Assembly: GCA_964017125.1 (NCBI GenBank)
Contig: OZ024907.1
Location: forward strand, 23,984,976-24,048,975
Length of the DNA stretch: 64,000 bases
Source: Flabesymbios commensalis
Taxonomy: Eukaryota > Annelida > Polychaeta > Terebellida > Flabelligeridae
Direction of reading: 5' to 3'
Part shown: positions 45,931 to 59,506 of the stretch, piece after piece
Layout: every line of letters starts with the position of its first letter
How positions within the stretch are numbered: the stretch's first letter is position 1
Program-made: the position numbers and the translations under genes
The notes under the pieces: generated by a model
Database searches by the model: none
Told to the model about the DNA's origin: nothing
What the model saw: only the letters and a program-made list of their open reading frames with translations

Positions 45931-46500
45931 AAAGGGACCCCTTGGGATGAGACATTTTCAATGTTGTCAATTTTGAAAATTTAACTTATATGAAGCCATA
46001 TAGCCTACTGATATTAACTGAAAATACAAAAAAAGTCAAAAAACTATTTTAAAGCACCGAAAAAGAGTGAAATAGTTATATTTCCAGGTCGTATATTGCC
46101 ATGTAAACAAAACAAGTCAGCAATATACAGCACTTCATACCACATATTCCCACGTCTTGGCCGAGGAGATCAGAGCAATCACCGCTAATTGGTGTCTGAT
46201 TGGTGTCTTATAGTCAGGACATGAGGTGATACACCTGCAACACTTATTGTCTGCCCAACGCTGGGCCGACGGCATCAACATGTGGCCCAGTGCTGTAGGA
46301 ACATTCAATCGTCCTTCAGCATGTGTTTATGTATACAAAAAGTTTGTTTGGGTTTTAAGCGGTTTCATGGGAATATTAATAAGAAATATTTATAAAAATC
46401 TAAAAACTCTGAAAAAAATAAAATCATGATCTGGGGGATACACTACTTCATTACAAAACTAAAAACGAAAATTGATGTCATTCCAAGGGGCTGCTTTAAA
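45931..46500 (+). mobile_element. 0.55-kb MITE family H, copy 2, complete
   Basis: Ends TTAAAGGGACCCCTTGGGAT and GTCATTCCAAGGGGCTGCTTTAAA are imperfect inverted repeats. The interior contains the foldback GCCCAACGCTGGGCCGACGG. No coding potential; the 67-codon frame inside is chance. Copies: 11687-12224 and 50436-50962. Confidence 0.88.
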
Positions 46501-46689
46501 TACTCAATAAATTATGGTAAACACCGCCGTATGAGCACTATTTTGTTTCATGTACAGCTAGAATAGGATGTTATGGCGTGCTATGTTATGTCACCGATTC
46601 ACAACAACATAACATGACATGGGTTTTATACAGCTCTGGCCTGACAAATAGGCATACAACAAACAAAAATGGGAATATAAGACCCCGCC

Positions 46690-46822
46690 TTGCTACGCGT
46701 GAAGTGCGCTGAAAATATGTCACTCACTTTAAAAAGTCCCCTAAATTGGCCAAATAAATTTTAGGGGCGAGCCCCCGAACCCGCTGCGCCCCCTTCTTTT
46801 TCAAATCCTGGATCCGCCCCTG
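46690..46822. mobile_element. MITE end fragment, hAT-like terminus
   Basis: The stretch GGGGCGAGCCCCCGAACCCG...TCCTGGATCCGCCCCTG resembles the G+C-rich ends of hAT-type elements common in invertebrates (CAGGGGCGGATCCAGG). Only one end is seen; the assignment is from memory of the motif. Confidence 0.35.
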
Positions 46823-47453
46823 AGTGTATGCAAATTACCAAGCGATATTTAAACATCAATCCGAGAAATAATATGTAGACATACGATTAACTGGCGAATC
46901 CGTGAAAATGTAACCTGTGCAACAGTACTCTCATGGCTTTTCACTGACAGCCAGAATCTCGCTAGAGACGGAATTCCTGTCTAGTGAAAATGGTGGTGAT
47001 ATGCACAGTCAAATCAAATCAAATAAATCGTAGCACAAAGTGACGACTGATTGATTACATAATCCGAACTGTATACATTTATATGATTGCCTTGGTGTGA
47101 TTGTATTGAAATGATCACCAATGTCGTTTAATGTGAAGCATACAGTGTTGGGTCTAGTGTGTATGTGGATTGTGTTGTGGTGATACAATATACTATGTGA
47201 GTATAATCAGACCGAGTTCCCTAGCACTAAAGTAAAACAATAAGTAGAACAAACAGCGAGCATAAGGCACACTTGGGGGGTTTGCTTGAGTGATAATAAA
47301 ACCTGATACGGCTTCACAAACCGTTGGCACACTTAAGCTTAATGATTGTAATATAATCGCAGAGCTTAACAATGACTCAAGTTCATCTGAAAGATTGGTA
47401 AGATCAGACTCTAGCAGTTTTATCATCGACACAATAACATTCTATTAACATAC

Positions 47454-47600
47454 AGGCTAAATTGGGCCAGGAGAACCTCATGAGGATGGTGAGATGAGTG
47501 AGATGACACTGCCCTCCAGACACAGAATTCGAAATACAAACCCTGGAGGTCTGAGGCCGAGCACGCTATCTCCAGGTCACGGAGGCTCCCCACAATACTG
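47454..47600 (-). mobile_element. tRNA-derived SINE, monomer copy
   Basis: Very close to the second half of the SINE at 25811-26119: CTAAATTGGGCCAGGAGAAC at its 3' side, and GGGGAGCCTCCGTGACC at its 5' (right) end. It directly adjoins the CAAT microsatellite. Confidence 0.88.
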
Positions 47601-47633
47601 AGGTTTTTTTACGAGTGGACGAGTGACTGACGC

Positions 47634-48015
<382 letters not shown>

Positions 48016-50435
48016 TTAATCACTCATCAAACGCCGTCGCAAAATAATAAATTTACGTGTATTTTAACAATAATATTTTGTCATTTATTATATTAATTTC
48101 ATCATAAAAGCAAATATGAGTTTTTCTCTCCAAGACCATTTTTGGGACTAATTTGTCTATAACAATAAATGTTCACAGAAAGGAAATACAAGTTAATTTC
48201 ATCCCAATGTTTATTTCTAAAATCAAGAAAAGATAAAAAGAGCCTTGTAGATAAAGATTAAAGTATATAACACATATATATATATCCTAAGAGCTTTGTA
48301 GATAAATGATTATGTACATATATACCCTATGAGTACTCAAATATTATGGCACAGATATTGAATTCATTCTAAATCTTCGTCTTAAAAGTTCCCACTTCGG
48401 AACACAACATATAAAAAATGGCTGCAGATATTTTTTTTAATTTGCAAAACTTTGTGACGTGCAGTCCACCACCCACCTATACGAAATTTATGCTATACGA
48501 ACATGTATTTCTTGATTTTTTTAACTTGTGCGACGGCCCCTTACATGTTCAAATGTGTTATTTACAGTAGCTAAGTTCATGGCTGTACTGCAATTTAATT
48601 TTATCTGAGATCTATTATGGAGTACCTTAAGTTTTTTCGCAAATAAACTGCCACTGATATTGACATTTTCATTTTGAAATCATTATAAATGTCTTAGTTA
48701 TTTTCCGTATCGTTTGAATACGGATAGGCCTATGTTATGGGTTTAACTGCCATTATACTTTTTCATATTTTCAGTACAGGGTCCGAGTTGTCGGTCCCTT
48801 CACTGATAGAGTGAATAAAACAATTCAATTTGAAGGATGTCTATTTTTCGTCATTTGAAGCTGGAAATTGCGTTAGCAATTCCAGCGTCAAATGATGAAA
48901 AATAGAAAGACAAAATCAGCAGGATGATAGTTAATCATATTATATGGATGTATCCACAACACTGCTTCGTGAGAGGCACTCATTTCATCATAATTATATT
49001 GAATTATAAATCAGCTGTTGCATAATAAATCGGTTGTTGTTATGAAGCATTCCCATCAACGCTCACTGAAGCCATTGAGTGCAATTAAGCCCTACGCAGT
49101 AAATATACATTTCAAGACTATTTGTTGGTATATATTGGTATATATTGGTATATGTATTGGTATATATTGGTATATACTATGGCAATGCCTTTAACATGAT
49201 TTTAACTCAGTATGTGATACCATGTAAATTGTCGTGTGATTTTAGCAAATTTGCCATATTGTATATACATGTACATATAGGTTGAACATGATTAAAACTA
49301 AATTGATGTTGTTTTTTATCATTTGCACAATATTGTACTTTGTCTATCATATTTTGTACGTTATTTATCTTTATTATGAGTTACGATAACTACTAGTAAT
49401 CGATAGAGCTACTCCATGTTTTATTCTACTTCTATCGTGGAGGTATAAATATAATTTAGACATTCTTCACGGGTTGGATGGGAAAGTGATGTGAAACTAA
49501 CTTTGCTTCTTTATAATTTTTTTACATTGAGCTTTTACCTGGTGTACCAGAGTACATTTAAACTGATGTTTGTTTGTTTACATTATGTAAGTTATAGTAG
49601 TATTGATACAGCAAATCACATGTATATTTGACCAAACAGACACAATATCCAGATGAAGAACATTGCAGAAGACAAACAATTCTCATCAAAATTTAAGATT
49701 AAAGATTAAAGCTATTTCTTCGTGATCTTTCTTGAATCAATGTGAACATTATATATCATTATATAAAGAAGTTCCTAGGTTATTGTATGCCAATGTTATT
49801 ATCTGTACACGTATTACGATAGGCTGCATGTAGGTCATGGAATCACAGATTGAGCACGGTGTGCCAAATAACTAAGATAACAATACAAGCATAATTGGGT
49901 AATTATATTCAATTCCATCCTATTGTCATGAATTTAAAAACAGCTAGCGACAAATTGTCGTCCTTAGGCAAAATTAAAGCAAAATATATTAATATTATTA
50001 ATGTGATATGTCTATAGTCGCAAAAATATTATTAATATAACTTAGTAAAAAATACAAAAAGATGGCCAACAATAAGATGACAACTATGTTCTAGTGGTCA
50101 GTCGATTATTTTGATTATTTCATTAAATAATATTGCATAGTTTGAAAGTTAGTCCAATAATATGTGGTTAAATGACGCCTGTCTACACCAATTACGCAGA
50201 ATTACATCACATGTATAATGGTCCAACTGGACTATATGCTTACCACAATTTTGTACGTTTTTCAGGGCAGTCGCCGAGTGACTCAAAAAGAGTGCTTACA
50301 CAACTTAAAAAAATTGGTTAAAAATTATTTGATAAATTAGTAAAAAAAAAATTTACCACGGCTAGTGTGTATTCTGGTATAAAGCAGATGGAAGTCGATT
50401 TTTTTCTTTGGTTAAAACAAAGCATGTAAATCAGA
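48016..50435. other. No gene; hairpin and short repeats
   Basis: Includes a family C-like fragment (about 48640-48810, CGGATAGGCCTATGTTATGG), a long hairpin at 48840-48905, and a (GGTATATATT)n patch at 49131-49182. The rest is A+T-rich with no exon recognised. Confidence 0.5.
48840..48905. repeat. Long hairpin, tetraloop-like tip
   Basis: TCTATTTTTCGTCATTTGA pairs with TCAAATGATGAAAAATAGA; inner stem GCTGGAAATTGC/GCAATTCCAGC around GTTA. It resembles the hairpins of family B in layout. Confidence 0.85.
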
Positions 50436-50962
50436 TTTTTAAGGTAAACGGACCCTTTGAAAATTTAATTTATATGAAGCTATATAGCCTACTGATCTTA
50501 ACAAAAAATACAAAAAAGTCAAAAAACAATTTTAAAGCACCGAAAAAGAGCGAAATAGTTGTATTTCCAGGTCGTATATTGCCATGTAAACAAAACAAGT
50601 CAGCAATATTAAGCACTTTACATCAGATATTCCCACGTATCAGACGGGAAGATCAGAGCAGTCGCCGCTAATTGGTGTCTCATAGTCAGGACACTGGAGG
50701 ACACACCTGCAGCACTGATTGTCTACCCAGCGCTGGGCCGATGCCATCAGCATGTGGCCCAATGCTGTGGAAACATTCAATCTTCCTCCAGGTATACAAA
50801 TAGTTTGTTTGGGTTACTTCTGGTTTCATAGAAATGTTGATTAAAAATATTTGTAAAAATATGAAAAATTCTGAAAAAAATAAAAACATGATCCGTGGGA
50901 TACACTACTTCAGTGCGGAATTAAAAACGAAAATTGATGTCATCCCAAGGGGCTGCTTTAAA
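50436..50962 (+). mobile_element. 0.55-kb MITE family H, copy 3
   Basis: Matches 45931-46500, except that about 35 bp at its left end is missing (GGACCCTTTGAAAATTTAAT). The right end is GTCATCCCAAGGGGCTGCTTTAAA. Confidence 0.88.
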
Positions 50963-52003
50963 CCATGAGCTGAAATTATCAGGATACTGTTTATACTTAT
51001 ATGAGTATGTTGCGAATTCAACTTCAGGCCGTTGTAATCTCTGATAGGCTACTGGTCAGATAGAGCTCGACTAACACCTACATATTGACATTTTATAGTT
51101 AGTATTTTTTGTTGAATATTGGTGGAAATTATTTCGTATTATATCATGTGCTCGTAAACAAATAATAATGTATTGATTTAAAGGCAATGCACATTTGATT
51201 GTGTCAATAAACAAAGTGTTTTTGTACTTCGATCAGGAATAAAAAGAAAATTGTTTGCTTTTTAGTGAAACATATTGCATTGAGAAATGTATTGTCATCA
51301 AGAAAATATACAATTATGTTTGTATTTCAAGTGTTATGTATTTAACGGAGGTAAATGGCACAGCCCTATATGTTTCTTTATTGTCTATATAATCTTAGTA
51401 TAGTGACAAACTTTGTTCACACCTGTTTGTGTGTAGACAAGACAGAACTATCGTCCACATCACATTCATTGTCCTCAAAGCTTTGTCCTCAGGCAAAATA
51501 TCGACGACATTTCTCTCACTAGAGACAACATTAGGGTCCTGCGTAGCAACGTGGGTTTTCTCTCAGTCTAGAATCTCAATGGCCCAGTAAGATAGATGAT
51601 TTAATGACGGCTCCATGGATGCCGTGTTGAGACGGTATATCAGTCATCAATATCAGCCACCATCAAGTAACAAAAATAATGGCTCGTGATATTTTTTAGG
51701 TTAAGATAAGGTTCATTTTTCTGGGATGGGCCTTTAAATCGCATCGAACGCTACAAATTTTGAATAGCAATGTTGTTTTGAAGTAATCAATGACGTCTCT
51801 CTACAGGGATGTACGATTGAAACAAGCAATCTAAATCATCTACAGAGGCTGATCACATATTAGAGAAGAAACGAGATGTAGAAGTTATTGTTCTCCCGGG
51901 ATGACAAGTCATATTTGCATTTTTCTCCAATTGAAGAGTGCTACAACAGTAAAAATATTTTGAAGTGCATGAAAATTACGTGTTACAAAATGATATATGA
52001 TAA
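50963..52003. other. No gene seen
   Basis: A+T-rich; no repeats or exons recognised. Confidence 0.45.
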
Positions 52004-52083
52004 ATCTCCCCTGGGAGTTGAAGGGGTGTATTTGTCTCTTTGCAAAGCGTCAAATACACCCTTTCACCCCTAAGATGAGTAGA
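52004..52083. repeat. CGTCCCCTTGG-type hairpin element, copy 3
   Basis: CTCCCCTGGGAGTTGAAGGG pairs with the complement ending CACCCCTAAGATGAG; inner arms GGTGTATTTG.C and G.CAAATACACC around CTTTGCAAAG. Same layout as the other three copies, but the arms are diverged. Confidence 0.7.
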
Positions 52084-52424
52084 TGTATAAAAATAAGGGA
52101 TTCGACATTTCATGAGCTCCACTTATTGATAATCAATTATTATCTGCATGTGTTCATGAAATGGTAGCCTACGTGTGATATTTCCCCTGTGACTTAAAAT
52201 AACAACTAAATGACGAGCGGTATTAATCTATTGTGATATGTATCCCAATTTGTCAGGTAGAGAATACTTTGTGCGAAATTGTAATGATTCTGGTTAAGTA
52301 AAATCCTCCCTAGGACTCAAGAGGTTCAATACTGAGTACACGCGAGTACTCTATCATTTGCTCGCCCGTAGTGCTCCAAGTGAGTGGTTGCCTAGCAGCT
52401 CAGGGGTCCCATTTAGCATTAGGC

Positions 52425-52482
52425 CTCCACTCAATGCTGGGCCAGCGTTGGCAACATTGGCCCAGTACTGAGTGAATGCATT
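52425..52482. repeat. Short GGCCCAGCG foldback
   Basis: CACTCAATGCTGGGCCAGCG and the complement CATTGGCCCAGTACTGAGTG, meeting at TTGGCAA. Confidence 0.7.
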
Positions 52483-52958
52483 TATCTAGCGGGGGTACTT
52501 GTTTAACTTTCTGAGTGTAGGTAAAGGTGAGAGCCACACGCGGTCTGGCTATCACTAGTACCGCATTAGCTAATCCGTACCACACAGCAATCTTATTACT
52601 TCCATATTATACATAGAGGGGCACATATACATACACGTCAGAACACGCTCACTCCTAATACACAGACATACGCCGGCTGGAATCAGAAATGGCGCCGGCG
52701 TCGACGGATTTACATTCAGAATCAATTGATTCATTATCATTCAAAGAAAACCGCTTGTTGCTAGCACCTAGTTCACACCGGAAGTCATTAGGGAATTGGG
52801 ATTATGTGATTTAGTTTGTTTTCTACAAAACAAGGACGTGTTCTTCAGCCATTATGGGGTCAGAGTGATATAATATTCTACAGTGGGTACAAGGAGTGAC
52901 ATAACATATTCATTTCATCAACAATCGTATATCAATATATAACAATATCCCCGGAACA

Positions 52959-53174
52959 TTAACCCTTTCAGCGTTGGGATCGACTTTAGATTCTGACGTC
53001 TAAAGTTGACCCCCGCGCTGAAAGGGTAAAATGATTATAATGACCGTAGACCCATAGCATATGTATTCAAATGAAGCGGAGAAAGCTAACTAAGACATCT
53101 ATGGTGATTTAAAATTAAAAAAACTCTTTGGTCTCCATGGTTTAAATAAAAAGATTTCAGTACTTTAAAGGGTA
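52959..53174 (+). mobile_element. TTAACCCTTT hairpin MITE, family C
   Basis: TTAACCCTTTCAGCGTTGGG...CCCGCGCTGAAAGGG; hairpin GGATCGACTTTAGA/TCTAAAGTTGACCCC at the left. Then the block CGTAGACCCATAGCATATG and the right end TACTTTAAAGGGTAA. Confidence 0.85.
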
Positions 53175-53425
53175 AATGTCACCACTTTCACAACCATACA
53201 GTCATCAGTGGTCATGTGTTTTTTAAGTGAATCTTCACAATCTTCTAACACAAATATAACTATTGTTTTTTGCATATTTTGTGACCACGTGTTACATGTG
53301 CATATCTCTATTCGTTTCCTGGGGATATATTTTTGGTGATTGAGGTATTGGTACGTGGTGAATTAATTCTAACGTGGAATAATAATAAATAGGGATTGTT
53401 CGATATCGCAGGTAGTCGCCCCATA

Positions 53426-53800
53426 TTAACCCTTATCCCGCTAAGTTAGTTAATTTATTGTTTTCAACCACTTGAGGTTGTGTCTCGCTACCGCGATCCA
53501 CAACCTCGATTGGTTGAAAATTACTCACATTTGCTTAATTTGAGACCGAACATTTACAAATCTTGATGTTCAAACGCTCATTTCATTCACACTATCAGTG
53601 ATTTTGATCGACTAATAAAACTAATTTAATTTATTTAATTTTTCAACCACTTGAGTTTGTGTCTCGCTACCGCGATCCACAACCTCAAGTGGTTGAAAAT
53701 TACTCATATTTGTTTAATCTGAGACCTAACATTTACAAATGTTGATATTTAAGCACCCATTTAATTCCCGATATCAGTGATTTGATCGACTAATAAAAAC
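53426..53800 (+). repeat. Family D hairpin element, tandem dimer
   Basis: Two copies offset by 179 bp. Each has a hairpin TTCAACCACTTGAGGTTGTG (or TTTGTG) with TCTCGCTACCGCGATC at the tip, then TTACTCA.ATTTG and ATCAGTGATTTGATCGACTA. A decayed relative lies at about 60621-60777. The tip matches family A although the rest of the element does not. Confidence 0.85.
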
Positions 53801-54260
53801 AAGTTAAAAACGACAATAGTCGTGATCAGCAGGCAAAGGGTCAGCCGAAGGCCAATATTCCATGTTTTGTGTGCACGGTGTACCGGGAGCCTCTGGCTAC
53901 CAGACTACAGGGATATAGTGTTTATGGATTATGCAAGGAGAGGCACATAATGGATTAGTGTTATGACAGATGATCCAGATTAAGAAAGTACACCTGACGA
54001 CCACAGTTACTGGGATCTAATCCCCAGTGAAGTTTGATCTAATCAAATTACATAATAATAAATCTAATCCCGGCGTCATAAAAAACCCTAGCTGCAGGCA
54101 GAGTATATCGACAGTTTTTTTTACTGTTGTGACGTGTTGTCCATGCAACGTTGGGCGAGATTGGTCTATTTCTCTGCCAGAACAATAGAGAGTTAACATT
54201 ATTCACTTGAAGTAGTTTTACTGTATATGTTAATCCTGTTAAATTTGGGAAATCTTATTT
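53801..54260. other. No gene seen
   Basis: A+T-rich, nothing recognised. Confidence 0.4.
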
Positions 54261-54450
54261 CGAATGACTTCAAGGGTTTTTTATAGTGCACAGTACCATA
54301 GGCAGCACTGTACACTCCATGCCTTTGAACAGATTGGAGCACTGTATATGCACAATCACGATGACAAATATCCGACCCGACCGGGATTCAAACCTGGTAC
54401 CCCCAGGTTACAAGCCCCAGTCGATACGAATGAACCATCGTGGCCGACCC
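54261..54450 (-). mobile_element. tRNA-derived SINE, distinct family
   Basis: On the minus strand: tRNA-like head GGTCGGCCACGATGGTTCAT at about 54450, an anticodon-arm-like CTTGTAACC, B box GGTTTGAATCC, then a body with GGAGTGTACAGTGCTGCC and the end CACTATAAAAAACCC. The acceptor stem does not pair, so this is a SINE and not a tRNA gene. Confidence 0.7.
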
Positions 54451-56868
54451 CTTAATAATTAAAAGTAAAGACTTAATAAGTAAGTAGTGACTTAAAAATT
54501 ATGGCAGATAATATATGGCTGGAAAAATTATTGGATGCAATTAAAATTACATGTTCACTATTGTATGTGATATACCCTGTGTCATTACAGGTGCACGGAT
54601 AAAGTCACAGATCGATGAGTCTAGATAATGAGCCTAGGTCTCCTCTTTGAGCCTAGATCTATTGAGCCTACTCATGCTCGTGCAGAACTATCTCACCGTG
54701 AGATCAGGCTCAGGCATTGGTCACACGTTTATGTATGCTATGTATATATAGTACAGTAATACTTTCCAGTATAATAATACTCTCCAGTATAAAGGTGGTG
54801 GGTATAATAAAACCAGACGATGAAATCATAATGTTTGCATGTCGGTTATAACGTGGAATATGATTCAAGATATTTTCAAACATGAAAAGATTGTAGTTAT
54901 ACTTTAACAATATGGCGTGGCTATTGGTCAGTTGGTACGGTAGTCAATGTCAAATAACTTTAGCAGATTATTTCAAGTTGAGACGTAGTTACAGTTGGAT
55001 AGGAAATGGGACAATCTTGTTCTTAAATAATATAAGTAACGTTTTCCAGCGTTTGTCAAATATAGTTGAGTTTATCTTGAGTTGAAGCAGCGTTAGACAT
55101 AGTTTGCTTCTATGGTTGCTATTTAGTATTACACAAACCGACCATTCAGATGTTGTAATATAATTAGTGATTGATTGCACGTCCGAATGCTAATCAAGGT
55201 TTACGGCCGACACTCACAAACTTTTGGAGGAGTGTTTGTGATCTCTACTGAATTTATAATGTGTTTATCTTGATTTACTAGCACCGAATCGATCGATTGA
55301 AATTCATTTTGTAGATCAATATTCTTCATGCAGCATGTTATTTATTAGTTTTCTTGTTACAGTCGAGGAGGCAATCAATTCAATCTGAAAACCTGTACAA
55401 ATAATTCAGGAGATAAATGATACTCATAATAACCCTTTCAATGTCAGAGTTAGATTGCTGTACAGAGAATGATATATAATGTAATGAGCGTATCCCAGCT
55501 TAGCCCTTTACCTGCTAGTGACATAATTATATATGCATCATTTTAAACAAATTAATTCTACAGAATTAATATGAGGTCGTTTTGAAGTATTACCCTTTGT
55601 TATTTTGTTTTTAAATTGGCCGCTTTCATTCACTTTGAGGTGGAAATGACGGTAAAAATGTACAACTTAGAGTGAATCTAAACATTTTTTAATACTGAAA
55701 AAATATAGAGCAGAAGAAAAGGAGGCTGTATGTCGTTTTAGTGTTGCAATGTAAATATCAATCCTAAGGGTTTAAAAAATATTCTCGTCTCAAAGATCTG
55801 AAAAATATATTTCATGAACACAGTTATGACAGGCCGTGGTTCGATTTAAAATTGATAATACCAATTTGTCACAGCCGGATAATTTGCAGACGTGTTGGAA
55901 AATATTAAGCATCGGTATTGATTAATACACTATTTCACATATATCACAAATCACACTACAGTGATGTCTATTGTCAAATAAATACAACTTTATAACAGGA
56001 AAACAATTACATATGTTTATGAACGTGATGACTGGAATGTTGCATATAGTACATCGTAGACCTACTACCGTTCAAAGTTGGTTATGACGGGGATGCGCGA
56101 TATCATTCAATTGTCTTTGATACAAAATAATCTGTACGAGCTCTTATCTTTCATTTCACGTTAGATTTCAGGTAATGTATTTCTTTGAAGTTTTATTTAT
56201 TTGTTATTATTTGCTATCTCTAGTAAATCACGCATGCCAATTTTATTAATAGACTTATATTGGTTTGGTGGCGGTTATTTTGAATTTAGACATTATCGGT
56301 TTAAAGTAAAGCTTGGTTAGCAACACGTGTGTATTTAATAATCACTTTTGTTAGGATTTAAAATTAAGCTTGAATGTCAATAGTAATCACATCACAAGTA
56401 GTCACTTTTGTATCCAAGAAACATGTTCGCCAATACGCTAATATAAATTATTTCGTTTGAATGGTGTCTAGTCCAATGTTAGATATTTTCTGTTTCAGTG
56501 GAATATTTTGAATTAGAGAGCAATGAATTATTGGTGAAATGTCAGCTTATCAATCACAAAATGTTGATACAGGACATGTATTGTTACATTTAGAAAAATA
56601 GTTTTCATCTCGGAAACATAAAAATGTCTTTTTAATTAAAAAAATAGATATGATGTTTATTTTCTTATATTAAACCTAATCCAGCAGACTCTCATCACGT
56701 GGCCTTCTCGTATCCGGCCGAATGATTATAGCAATGAATAAATAATTAGTAATTCTTTGAATATAAAAAAGAAGACATTGATAATATATCTACTTCAGAA
56801 TTGATTTTGTCTTCTTCTATGCCACACTGACGTTCCGTGGACATCGTGTGGTGTAATTTTTTTGTCAT
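54451..56868. other. No gene seen
   Basis: A+T-rich stretch without recognised exons, RNA genes or repeats; short open frames only. Confidence 0.45.
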
Positions 56869-57122
56869 TTAACCCATACAGCTCGGGGATCAACTTTAGA
56901 CGTCATAATCTGATCTTCTCTGTAGAGGTCAGATCCTGACGTCTAAAGTCGATCCCCGCACTGTGTTAGAGTAAAAATAATGTATAAGGCCGTAGACCCG
57001 TAACATAGGTATTCAAATGAAACAGAAAGAGCTAACTTAGACATTTGTGATTGACAAAAAATTGAAAAAATACCTTTGGTCTCCATAGTTTATACGAAAA
57101 ATAATTCAGCGCTGGGTCAAAG
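56869..57122 (+). mobile_element. TTAACCCTTT hairpin MITE, family C, long stem
   Basis: TTTAACCCATACAGCTCGGG; stem GGGGATCAACTTTAGACGTC/GACGTCTAAAGTCGATCCCC at 56885-56961; shared block CGTAGACCCGTAACATAGG; the right end CAGCGCTGGGTCAAAG is decayed. Confidence 0.8.
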
Positions 57123-57471
57123 AAGTTTGCGCTTCCTAATTATACTGTAGCATCTGATGGTGGTTTTGTATGCACTTTTATTTCCAGGGTTAAACTTTTT
57201 AGAAATCAACTAATTGGAGGCCATTGAACATTTTTTGGTTGGTAACGCATTTGACACGGCCGCCGAAATATGTAAAATACCCCCCTTTTTATCACTGTTT
57301 ATTATGCGAATTACCACAGCCAGCCATAGCTGTATCTTTTGTACCTAGACGGTCACAATGACCACCCTATCGGTAATACATTTGTAGGCCTATACCTTAA
57401 CAGCAATGGTTGTAAAGATTAAAGCCACTCTGTCAGGCCCAAAATCATCATCTTTATTTTGGCTCATTAGT

Positions 57472-57740
57472 ATGTCCAAAAATTGTGAACATGTCCATAG
57501 ACTAGAATTGCGTATATCTTTTCAATTATGGGTTGCTGTGCAGCGTAACAAGAGTAACGAAACATCGCTTATCTGTTATTCTTGTATTTCTTATTTTGGA
57601 CATACATGTCCGAAATTAAATATCGTCCGTATTTCTCTTTTAACTGGTACATTGTGAATGCGCCACACAAAATTTAGAAAACGTCTAGTTCATGTACATG
57701 CAATTCTAGTCTATGTACATGTTGACATATTATGGACATA
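57472..57740. mobile_element. MITE with about 40-bp TIRs
   Basis: The left end ATGTCCAAAAATTGTGAACA plus TGTCCATAGACTAGAATTGC is matched in reverse by GCAATTCTAGTCTATGTACA plus TGTTGACATATTATGGACAT at 57700-57740. About 270 bp long. The 83-codon frame across its left part is not protein-like. Confidence 0.75.
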
Positions 57741-59025
57741 TAATATTGATTAAAAGGGTTAAAACCACAAAGCGCTTAATATGTTTGATACGCGTAAGAT
57801 TTGAGCCATTTCACACCTTTACAATCAAAATGATTTGAGGTAATTTTCTTGAAATGTAGGCCAACTCATGAAATGTTTCAGAGACGATGCTATGAGCTGA
57901 AAACTGAATATCCCAGAAAGGGGGGAATCGTTATGAACCGTTTGTTATAATATAAAGATTAACATTACTGTTATGGTTTTGCGTCCCAATCGTATGGTCA
58001 AATCCCTTGTCATGGGATCTTATCATCAGCGACTCGAGATGATGTTAGGCCTACTATTCAAAAGAAAGAAAAAATACACAGCAATTTATCAATCACGCTG
58101 TAAATTTTATCTGATTTAAATCTTTTATAAACGATTAAAATCAGCTGAAATGCCAATAAATTTAAAGATACAATTTTTATATTTTGTGAAATATAAGCTT
58201 GCATGGAGCATAAAAATGAAATACGGACCATTGGAACACAGCAACAACATCCTGTACGGCCAATCTGCTCAATTTGATACACGGATACATCTTACTGCCG
58301 ATGAATGAAAAACACACCTACACTAATTCAGCCCGCACGAGATCTGTGGAAAATAGATGCCGCAGCCTCAAGCGAGGATAGAGATGGTCTGAATATACTA
58401 CCCATCATATGTCACGGATAGTGCCAGTAAATGATGTGCAAAATAAGGTTGTTATTTAGTCAATGTTGTGCTTTAATCATACCGATATTTATATTGACTG
58501 GTGTCAAAAATACTGAAATGAAAAGCACAACAACGGATATTATGTCTCCTCTCCATTAGGAATCTTTACATTTTTTTAATTTTTTTTATTTTTTCACATG
58601 GAGAGTTACCAGAAGATGGAAAAACGGCCATCACAAGACATAGGCTTGAAAAAGTAATATTTATTACTGAATAACAAGTATGCCCCTCCACCACCAACCG
58701 TTTACCTGTTAGTGATTGTAATCAAATTTTCACTCGCTGTGAATTCCTGTCGCAATTACCATCTCACAATGAGATTATATATCCGAAGTACTCAGTATGA
58801 TCCTTATGGATCAAGTGTGGACACCTAGCGAGTGAAGGTGATGTAATACATGACTTCATTCTGTATAAAAGTCAACACGCGATTGTTAGTGTGAACGTAA
58901 TTCGCGCGAATCACGAATTACATAAAAATCAACATAAAATAAATTGAGCTCATTAAATTAGAGCAAATTAAATGATGTTTATTACAGAAGTAGTGCACCT
59001 CATTGCTATAGCCTAAACATGGTAT
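57741..59025. other. No gene seen
   Basis: A+T-rich; no recognisable exon or repeat. Confidence 0.45.
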
Positions 59026-59111
59026 ATATCGTCCCCTTGGAGTTAGAAGGTGGAAAACTGCCACTTTGTAAAGTGGCACTTTAGCACCTTCTAACTCCAA
59101 GCGGACGATAT
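59026..59111. repeat. CGTCCCCTTGG hairpin element, copy 4
   Basis: ATATCGTCCCCTTGGAGTTA pairs with TAACTCCAAGCGGACGATAT, inner arms GAAGGTG/CACCTTC, tip GCCACTTTGTAAAGTGGC. With 10517-10600 it is the best-preserved pair. Confidence 0.9.
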
Positions 59112-59413
59112 AAGGCCTACATCGCCTAACTACATTCACCAATATTTCAATAAGCCCCAGTTATACACATATACACATAGGGGCGTATATCAAGCTGTTA
59201 GGTGACGTAGATGGGATGCTGCTGGCCTTGCTCACACTGAATATACAGAAAGTGAAATAAAACAAGCCAACAACTATTACATACATTTTAATAATCCATC
59301 TTAATACTGATTAGGGTTTATGTAATGTTATTTAACAAAATCAGGAAACAACGGATGCAATTTGCAATAAAAAAATATTTGTTCATTTTTTTAAAGTTGA
59401 TTTTGTCATCATC

Positions 59414-59476
59414 ACTTACGTAATAATTGTTTTAGTTTAAACAGAATGTTTAAACTAAAACAATTATTACGTAAGT
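59414..59476. repeat. Perfect 29-bp inverted repeat, 5-base loop
   Basis: The arm at 59414-59442 (ACTTACGTAATAATTGTTTT...) is exactly complementary to 59448-59476; the loop is AGAAT. No other copy was seen in the window. Confidence 0.97.
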
Positions 59477-59506
59477 ACAACAAATATACATTGATCAAAA
59501 TATGGA

